A DNA stretch of 5,703 nt from positions 1 through 5,703 of the forward strand of contig WJJU01000220.1 in the NCBI GenBank assembly GCA_014729595.1, given 5' to 3'. Shown one piece after another: positions 1 through 5,703 of this stretch (positions are counted from its first letter, which is position 1; the number at the start of each line of letters is the position of its first letter). Origin of the DNA: Chitinivibrionales bacterium. GTDB taxonomy: Bacteria > Fibrobacterota > Chitinivibrionia > Chitinivibrionales > WJMI01. A program made the position numbers and the translations under genes. The notes below the pieces were generated by a model. That model searched no databases and had not been told where the DNA came from. It was given only the letters and a program-made list of their open reading frames with translations.

Positions 1-1
1 G

Positions 2-1204
2 AATACCGACGATAGCGAAGAGGAGCAGCGGCGGGTCAACTTCGATTGGAAAATAGACGGCCAATTCAAGACCAAAATAGGCGGACTCGATTTTGGCGGC
101 GTGTTCGACATCGATGAAGACAGGATGGGATTCTCCACCGCCTACGTCAGCTTCGAAAAGGTCGCGGATTACCTGGAGCTTAAGAGCGAAAAAGATTCCG
201 CTAAAACGCCGCGTGCCGTACGGGATATGGGCGTCAAGGGAGAAGTCGGAGTTGTTTTCAACAATGTCTACTGGGAATTTGGCGCTGGTTTTGTTGCGGA
301 GGGCTTTTCGGCGCGTCCGCAGTTCTCGGTCGCAACCGGTATTCCCGCCGGTCCGGTAACCGTTGGCGGTACGTTCAACTTCGACCGTCTGTTCCGGAAA
401 AACCCCGGTATCGGCATGCGGGACATTTACGTTCAGGTAGGTGAAGCGCTGGGGAACGCGAAGGTTCCTACGGGCATGTCGCTGTATATCGACGGCAATA
501 AGCCGTACGTTCATCCGGAGGCCGGGATCCCCGCGAAGATTGTCGTCCCGATACCGCTTGAATTGACCGATGATATAACAATAGCCTCGGCGCTCATGGA
601 GCTGGGCATTGACCCACCGGCCGCAACCGGGCTGCCGTACGATACCTGGTATTTTAGGGGTACCGCACAGGTCACGATCCCTAATGTGGGGGAACTCGAT
701 GTCGATATTGCACTGGAAAGACCGCACCCCTGGGAGAATATTACCGGCATTCGCCATGCAAAACTCTCGCTTCACCTGACCGGCCCCACGCGTATTCCGC
801 TGGGAACGACTCCTTTTTATATCGCGGGATTTCGGGGGGCGATCTACGATGGAAGCGGGCAGCCCGAGGGCGCGATTATGTGCAAGCTGCCGCGCCTTAC
901 GCCGGGGTTAAAAATGGAAGCCGGCATATTCCTCGAGTTTGCGCAGCCCGACATAGTCAACGGTGATGCCGGGTTCTGGGTACAGCTCAACGAACTCAAT
1001 TTTGGCACTAATGGCGATTTCAAGGCGCTCAAGGGGGTCGTGAACGCCGAGGCGTGCGCGGCGCTGTACAATGCCGGCCGCGCATTCCACGGGCATTTCG
1101 ATGTCACGGCGGACCTGGGCTTGGCGCTACGCGGACTCTTTGTGATTGACATCTGGAACGACGGGCAACCGAATTTCACCGCATCGGCGACCGCCAAAGT
1201 AGGA
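2..1204 (+). other. Protein region: beta-rich N-proximal part of unassigned family (residues 1-401)
   Basis: This part of the giant protein shows repeated stretches of alternating hydrophobic and polar residues separated by Gly, Asn or Asp turns, for example VYWEFGAGFVAEGF, VTVGGTFNFDRLF, FDVTADLGLALRG and PNFTASATAKVGL. The pattern fits a long beta-sheet, beta-barrel-like or stacked-strand structure. Recurrent GxFxF/GxVxV units suggest diverged internal repeats, but no exact DNA repeat is evident. It contains only two Cys (around 880 and 1056). I cannot link it to a named family. A scaffold or envelope-associated fold is possible, but that is inference. Confidence 0.5.
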
Positions 1205-4200
1205 CTGAAACGGGGGGCGCTGATAAAGCGTCGCTGGTTGAAAATCCCACGAAGAACCAGGTGGTTCGGCGGACTGTTCACCAAGATGGGCCGGTTTTCA
1301 AATAACCAGCGCGGCGCCGCAACCGGTGTGCGCGTGTTCGGGCGCTCGTTTGGCGTCGGCATTATCGGTCGCAAGTTCCGCATCGGGAACATGAGCAAGT
1401 ACCGATTGAAACAGGCGCCGGTCGTACTGTCCGGCATGGGAGGCGGGCAGGCTGCCGGCGGGGCAAGGGCCGGCCTGGCTAAAACCCCGATTCCCGCCGG
1501 TGGGGAGTACGAATTGCATCCGTTGCACCTCAGTTTGTCGGGCGGTGAGGTTCTTTATATTGTCGCCGCCGCCGATGACGGCAATTTCGTCTGGCCCGCT
1601 AACGCCTTGCGCATTGTGCATTACGAGAATGGAACGCCGTATGTGGATGATGACCCGAGCCATTACGTTTTTTACGAGGATGTCGAAGACAGCAGCGGGT
1701 GGGTTATTGAAGATGCAACCGAGGGCGAAGAGGCTGCTTTCAACCAGTTAGCCCGCCAGTGGGTGAATCCGTGGAACCCGGAGGAATCGCGGGAAAAAGA
1801 AAAGCTTTCCATCGCTATGCCTGCCACCATGGGCGGCCGCATCAACTATATGGTCGCCGCCGGACTTACCCCGCCACGCTCCCGGTTGCACGCCGAAGTG
1901 GTTGACGACTCGATCGTGCGGTTTACGGGGATCATCGAGAATTTTACGGGCGCTATTCGTACCATCGTCAGGGACACCTGTGACGGTCATGCCGATTGCG
2001 TCAACGATACCATCCTCAAGCAGGTAATGAGGCCGTCGTTCTATTACATTATACGCGAGCCCGCGGCGCAAGACAGCGGGAAATTGGATAATTACCGCTA
2101 TTCCTACTACCCGATTCCCGCGGAACAACTACAAAACGCGGATGTCGATACCACCGGCACGACCGTGACCATCAATTCGCTTGACTGGAATGCGCGCGCG
2201 CATGGGATGCCCGGTACCTATGTGTTCGGGGCGGATGTGGAACTGGTGGATTTCATTTCCTTTGATCAGGAAGGGAACAAGACGGTTCTGGCCGATGAAT
2301 CGATCGACTCCGCCGCGGTATTTCGAAACAAGCCGTTTGTCTTGACCGGGTCCGCGGGCGATACGACCGCGATGACGGTCGCGTTCGATGAGCCGCTCGA
2401 ACCGCTGACGGGCGTTACCGCCACCGGCAGCCCGCTGGATTCCAACGCGGTTGGGGCCGACGAGAGCCGTACTATATTCGTCACCTGGAACAACGAACGC
2501 AAACGCGGGCTGAGCGGCTATCAGGTGAGCTGGTACCCAACGTGCTGTCCGCGGCTTAAGCGCTCGGCGGTGGTTGGCGATGTCGGTGAGTACCGCATAA
2601 CTATCCCGGTTGTCGATGAGAATATCTATGCGACCGATCAGGCGGGCGCTCGGGGGGACGCGGGGATCGACACGGTAGGCGTTACCTACGATACGCTCGC
2701 CGATACCTTCGCGGTGTATGTCGGCGATACTATTGGTTCTTTTGTCAACGATACCATTCAGGATACCATAATCGAGCGGCCGGAGTACGTGCGGGTGTAC
2801 CGTGACACGATCGTGTACACGGTCGATACCCTTTACCAAAAGGTCATGAATCCCGCCCGCTACCGTCCAAATAAAGTGTGGGGCGATCAAGTTGGTATTC
2901 AGTATTACCAATCGACCGATTATGCCGTGATCGTGAGTCCGCTTTACCCGCGACGGGACACGGTCCGGTACGATTCCCGGTGGCGCGGCCTGGACCTTTC
3001 GGGGGTACGGCAACAAATACGCTGGAGCTACGGGCGGCACGACTCGCTCGCCGATACGACCACGGTTTCGCTCGGTAAAGCCGCCGGCGCCCGGAAAAAC
3101 GCGCTGGCGCTTTCGCTCAGGGATGAAAACGGCGTCGAGGTCGTGAGTGACCGGATTATCGATGTGCCGCTCAATCAGGGCGCGGTGGTGACCGCGCGCA
3201 TTACCGTGCCGGATGCCGATTTTGACGGACCGGATGCGTCCAACTATGCCGAGATCATGGCGGCGTTGTGCCCGGCACCGGGGCGCGCGTTGGAAGAGAT
3301 CGCGAGCCCGACGGTTGCCGTGCCGTCGCGGATCTTTGGGCTCGCGCGGGAGAATACTATTCCGCTGATGTTCAACCCGGTTTCGCGAACCATGACCTGT
3401 GAAGAGCTGTTTGGCGCCGACTGTCCGTATGTCGATGAGCATAGCGATCAGCCTTTCGATCCCGATTCCGGAGACATTGTCGAGCGCGCCTGTTTGCGCG
3501 ACACCTGCGAAACGCCCGCATTCTGTCTGGATACCGCGAACTGGAACGATCCCGCTTGTGAACGGTGTGACAAGATGGCGCCGCAAAACGCCTTGCCGAA
3601 AAACGATCCGTGCAACGGTCGGCCGTGGGAGGTCGTGCGACGCCGGACGCCGTTTGGGGAGTACCCGGTACATATCTATGCGGTCAATAACGGCCGGCGC
3701 TCGCGGGCGGTGCGTGCCGGCGGCACGACCGCCGCACCCGCCGTGTACGATTCGGTGGTATTCCGGGTAACGCCGCCCGCGCCGCTGATCAGAAACGAGA
3801 TGGACGGTTACGTGATCGGCGACCGCAACGACACGCTGCACCTTGCCGTAGACGATCTTTGGCTTCCGGGCACAATCACCGGGAGCGCTACAGACAACGG
3901 CGCTTCGCGAATGCCCGCGGTGGTCATGACTTGGCGCAGCGGGGGAGTGGATCGGGAACAGCGCATGGATGTACGCCCCGAATGGTTGACGCGGGTCGAT
4001 TCCGCCGCGTACGCCGAGCGCACGGAACTTACGACCGCCGCGCCGTGGGAACTGCATCTTCCGCTCGACTCCGGACTTATCGCTCGCGATATGATCACCG
4101 AAGGCGAGGAATTTACGGTCGCGTTCACCCTCTACAACCGCGATACGACAGCTACCGGCGAAGAGATCGCAACCGCAAGCAACCCCTGGCCGGTACAATG

Positions 4201-5703
4201 GCTTTACAACGCCCGCGACCTGGAGTGCCCCGATACCTATGCCGAAGACGCCGTGTATGGCGATTTTGTCATGAACTATATCGGCACCTATCCGCGAAAC
4301 CTCGGTATCGACACCGGTAACGTGGCCAATAACGATACCGTGACCATGCTGTTTTCCGAAGTGTTCGACAGAGACGAAAGCAACTATACCGTATTGGCGC
4401 GGCGTGTGAATAGCATTGGTATAGCAGATACGCTTTTTGACACCCTGCAATATATCACCGACTTCCGCATACGGGACTATGGCATTGTCTTCCGTACGCC
4501 CGCATCGGTGCCGGTGGATACGATGGTGCAGTTTGTGGCTAAGTACTATGTGGAAGCATCGCCCTGTTTCCCGAAGGACTGGGGAGCCGGTCAGAACATA
4601 CGAACGGTTGCCAAGGCGGAGTATGAGATTCGTCAAGTGGGGAATGGATTCAAAATCGTCTGCATTGGTGGTAGTGCGACAAGTGATCTCCTCCGTTATG
4701 GAGTCGGGGTAGCCGGTTGGCCTCATCTCCGGCTCAAACGGTACGAGTACGGGAGTACAATCCCGCTAAGCGCTACGAATTTCGTGGCCGCGAGGATAAC
4801 GGATGCTGATGGTGGCAATGCAAGGTATCTAGCAAAACTGATCACCATAGATGCGCCACCCGTGCTTCTGCGTGGCGACGGCAGCGTTGCCGATGAGAAT
4901 TTTACCCCACATAATGGTGAGCGTCTCGCGGTAGCTTCGGTAAACCAGACGTTCGCGGAGTGGGATGCACCCACGAGTCGTGTGGAATACTGGTTCAAGG
5001 ACGGTGACAGACGAACATATACCGGATCCATCATGGTGGATGCACAGTCCAGGTCGCCGCTCACGCTGGAACGAATCACTTCGGTCATCGATACCGCCGG
5101 CATAGTCCGTGAGTGCACCGTTGGCATCGCGCGGTATCATTTCACAAAGGAAACGCCCATTACCGAGCCCCAGCAGATCACCGTCCCCATGCAAAGACTG
5201 CTCAAAATCAGACGAGCTTCGGATAACTATGCCCTTCTTGTCCGGCTGGACAATGCCATGATTTCTGACTGGGAGATCGCACGGGATTCCGGGTTTTATT
5301 TCGCTGACGAGCGTATGCGGCCGATTCCGCACCACGTGGAATCGGTGGACTGGAATCGTGAAACCATGACCGTGTGGATCGGCGCCGAAGAGATCGATCC
5401 GGCCGCCGGCAATTTCAGTTTCTACTTTCAACCGGGCGCCACGCCCATTCCCCCCGCGCGCGAGCTTTGGGCCGCGTATCGTGCGGTCTATCATTGCGAT
5501 GAAGCTGCGGGCATGCTCGATGCGAGCGGGGCCGGGATGGACCTTGCGTTTTATCACCCCTCCGCCCTGAGTTCCGGCATGACCGGAACCGCGGTCTGGC
5601 CTTCCGGACCGGCCGTGCGCGCCTGGCCGGACAAGCTGCCGCTTGGCCCCAACGACGACGAGGTGACCGTGTCGGCCTGGATCAAGGCTTCGCCCCGTGC
5701 ACC
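2..5703 (+). CDS. Giant multidomain, probably exported/surface protein; internal fragment open at both ends
   Basis: The frame starting at position 2 has no stop codon over 1900 codons, so this is an internal piece of a protein of at least about 200 kDa. The translation is coherent throughout: beta-strand-like, rich in Gly, Asp, Thr, Val and aromatic residues, with no evident transmembrane helices. Order of regions: an unassigned beta-rich region (residues 1-401), a basic stretch (402-471), a Gly/Ala linker (477-501), several Ig/FN3-like segments (about 505-1660) with an Asp-Thr-rich part (890-945) and a Cys cluster (1133-1204), a DUF2341-like domain (about 1730-1815), and the beginning of a LamG-like domain (1824 onward). 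DUF2341 and LamG usually occur in exported proteins, which suggests a role outside the cytoplasm in adhesion or glycan binding; that role is inferred. Signal peptide, start, ribosome binding site and C-terminal sorting signal lie outside the window. The first in-frame ATG (125) has coherent coding sequence upstream and is not taken as a start. I do not recognise a named gene. Confidence 0.95.
1205..1414 (+). other. Protein region: strongly basic stretch (residues 402-471)
   Basis: These 70 residues contain about 20 Lys/Arg and no Asp or Glu, in a protein that is otherwise rich in Asp. The basic residues are mixed with Gly, Phe and Trp (for example KRRWLKIPRRTRWFGG and VGIIGRKFRIGN). The stretch lies between the beta-rich region and a Gly/Ala linker. 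It could contact a polyanion such as lipopolysaccharide, teichoic acid or nucleic acid, or could be processed by a protease. The sequence does not decide between these. The charge bias is directly visible; the role is inferred. Confidence 0.7.
1430..1504 (+). other. Protein region: Gly/Ala-rich linker (residues 477-501)
   Basis: The translated stretch is dominated by Gly and Ala (SGMGGGQAAGGARAG followed by a short Pro-containing part). It separates the basic region from the first sandwich-like segment, which starts near residue 503. Composition and position fit a flexible inter-domain linker. Confidence 0.6.
1508..2392 (+). other. Protein region: beta-sandwich-like segments (residues about 503-797)
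   Basis: The segment begins with strand-like sequence LSLSGGEVLYIVAAADDG and later has LDWNARAHGMPGTYVFGADV. The second resembles the end of bacterial Ig-like modules of the type in which a GLPAGTYY-like turn leads into the last strand. A small cysteine pair, C660 and C666, sits in the Asp-rich loop DTCDGHADCVND and could form a disulfide or support metal binding. The assignment to an Ig-like fold rests on pattern only; no family is confirmed. Confidence 0.35.
2456..2719 (+). other. Protein region: fibronectin III-like segment (residues about 819-906)
   Basis: The strand IFVTWNNERKRGLSGYQVSW has the FN3-like layout of a V.W strand, a turn, and a Y.V.W strand. It is followed by EYRITIPVVDENIYA, comparable to the later strands that end in a surface loop. 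Two adjacent cysteines occur in YPTCCPRLK. FN3 modules are common spacers in bacterial extracellular enzymes and adhesins. The match is by eye and remains uncertain. Confidence 0.35.
2669..2836 (+). other. Protein region: Asp-Thr dipeptide-rich stretch (residues 890-945)
   Basis: Eight Asp-Thr dipeptides occur in 56 residues, with pieces such as YDTLADTF, NDTIQDTI and YRDTIVYTVDTLY. They are encoded by GAT/GAC plus ACC, ACG or ACT, so this is a protein-level pattern and not a simple DNA repeat. The stretch probably forms an extended connector between domains. Similar DT-rich connectors appear in large exoproteins of Fibrobacter-like bacteria as I recall them, which is a weak taxonomic hint. 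Confidence 0.65.
3398..3613 (+). other. Protein region: cysteine cluster (residues 1133-1204)
   Basis: Eight cysteines fall within 72 residues (in the contexts MTCEE, ADCPY, RACLRDTCET, AFCLD, PACERC and DPCNG), whereas the rest of the protein has few. The segment is also rich in Asp, Asn and Pro. In an exported protein the even number suggests up to four disulfide bonds stabilising a loop-rich insert. Metal binding is an alternative. I do not recognise the family. Confidence 0.65.
3770..4192 (+). other. Protein region: bacterial Ig-like segment (residues about 1257-1397)
   Basis: The stretch starts with a Pro-rich junction (TPPAPLI), followed by NDTLHLAVDDLWLPGTITG and SATDNG. This recalls the 'G.v.DN.g' strand-turn pattern of bacterial Ig-like and cadherin-like repeats. 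A later strand EEFTVAFTLYNRDT fits a closing strand. The fold assignment is by pattern only. Confidence 0.35.
4853..5143 (+). other. Protein region: possible chitobiase C-terminal-like segment (core residues 1661-1714)
   Basis: The piece VEYWFKDGDRRTYTGSIMV resembles the 'I.Y..DG..P..Y.gpi.v' signature of the chitobiase/beta-hexosaminidase C-terminal domain. That domain is often used as a non-catalytic module in large bacterial exoproteins. It directly precedes the DUF2341-like domain. The expected Thr-Pro after DG is replaced by Asp-Arg-Arg, so the call is tentative. Confidence 0.3.
5189..5446 (+). other. Protein region: DUF2341-like domain (residues about 1730-1815)
   Basis: The order of strands matches my knowledge of DUF2341: an opening strand with basic residues (RLLKIRRA), then YALLVRLDNAMI, then GFYFADERMRPIPHHVES (family form: D-I-R-F-x-D-x-D-G-x-x-L-P-Y-x-I-E-S), then WNRETMTVWIGAEEI and a final NFSFYFQPGA strand. 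The family is a short beta-sheet module of unknown function, often placed immediately before LamG domains in secreted proteins, exactly as here. The expected 'D-x-D-G' is altered to ADERM. Confidence 0.65.
5471..5703 (+). other. Protein region: start of concanavalin A-like/LamG domain, cut by window end (residues 1824-1900)
   Basis: The sequence AVYHCDEAAGMLDASGAGMDL matches in layout the opening of LamG_3-type lectin domains (family form: VWHLDE..G...DSSGNG..). It is followed about 50 residues later by EVTVSAWIKA, the typical 'FTVSAWVK' strand. These domains bind glycans or proteins outside the cell and commonly follow DUF2341. The Leu after His is replaced by Cys. Only about the first half is present, so ligand-binding residues cannot be judged. 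Confidence 0.65.

Noticed and set aside
125..127. First in-frame ATG as the true start of the gene
   Set aside because: The frame is open upstream to the window edge with the same kind of coding sequence, and there is no well-placed ribosome binding site or signal peptide after the ATG.
844..1437. Antisense open frame of 197 codons
   Set aside because: It lies fully inside the sense gene, has a Pro/Ser/Arg-rich translation with no domain, and no supporting start signal.
3859..4320. Plus-strand open frame of 153 codons in another frame
   Set aside because: It is Arg/Tyr-rich, low in information and fully overlapped by the coherent giant frame.
2129..4726. Long antisense open frame (865 codons) as a gene
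   Set aside because: It is in exact codon register with the sense gene, ends at a sense CTA codon, and its Arg/His-rich translation shows no recognisable domain, while the sense frame is coherent across it.
4829..5557. Antisense open frame of 242 codons
   Set aside because: Same register effect: it ends at a sense CTA codon and overlaps the DUF2341/LamG-like coding region.
5571..5589. Perfect 7-bp inverted repeat (GTTCCGG / CCGGAAC, 5-base loop) as a terminator
   Set aside because: It lies within the LamG-like coding sequence and has no following T-run; such GC-rich palindromes arise by chance here.

Overview
The window is the interior of one very large protein-coding gene. The + strand frame whose codons begin at position 2 runs from the first base to the last without a stop: 1900 complete codons, no credible start and no terminator. 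Both ends of the gene lie outside. Every other open frame, including a long antisense one, is best explained as a shadow of this gene. I see no RNA genes, mobile elements, CRISPR arrays, promoters or terminators.

Residue numbers below count from the first complete codon at position 2. The first ~400 residues are rich in alternating polar/hydrophobic strands and glycine turns, and I cannot assign them to a family. A strongly basic stretch follows (402-471, about 20 Lys/Arg and no Asp/Glu), then a Gly/Ala-rich linker (477-501). The middle is a chain of beta-sandwich-like segments resembling fibronectin III or bacterial Ig-like folds. It includes an Asp-Thr-rich stretch (890-945) and a cysteine cluster (8 Cys within 1133-1204). 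The C-terminal end is the most recognisable part: a possible chitobiase-C-terminal-like segment (about 1661-1714), a DUF2341-like domain (about 1730-1815), and the start of a concanavalin A-like/LamG domain (from about 1824) that the window edge cuts.

The architecture is that of a giant secreted or surface-exposed multidomain protein, probably involved in adhesion, carbohydrate binding or envelope structure. No catalytic motif was recognised. GC content is moderately high: hand counts give about 66% in one central stretch and about 50-55% near the start and near 4621-5220. DUF2341-LamG modules together with frequent Asp-Thr dipeptides recall large exoproteins of Fibrobacterota and related environmental bacteria. 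That taxonomic suggestion is an inference with low confidence.
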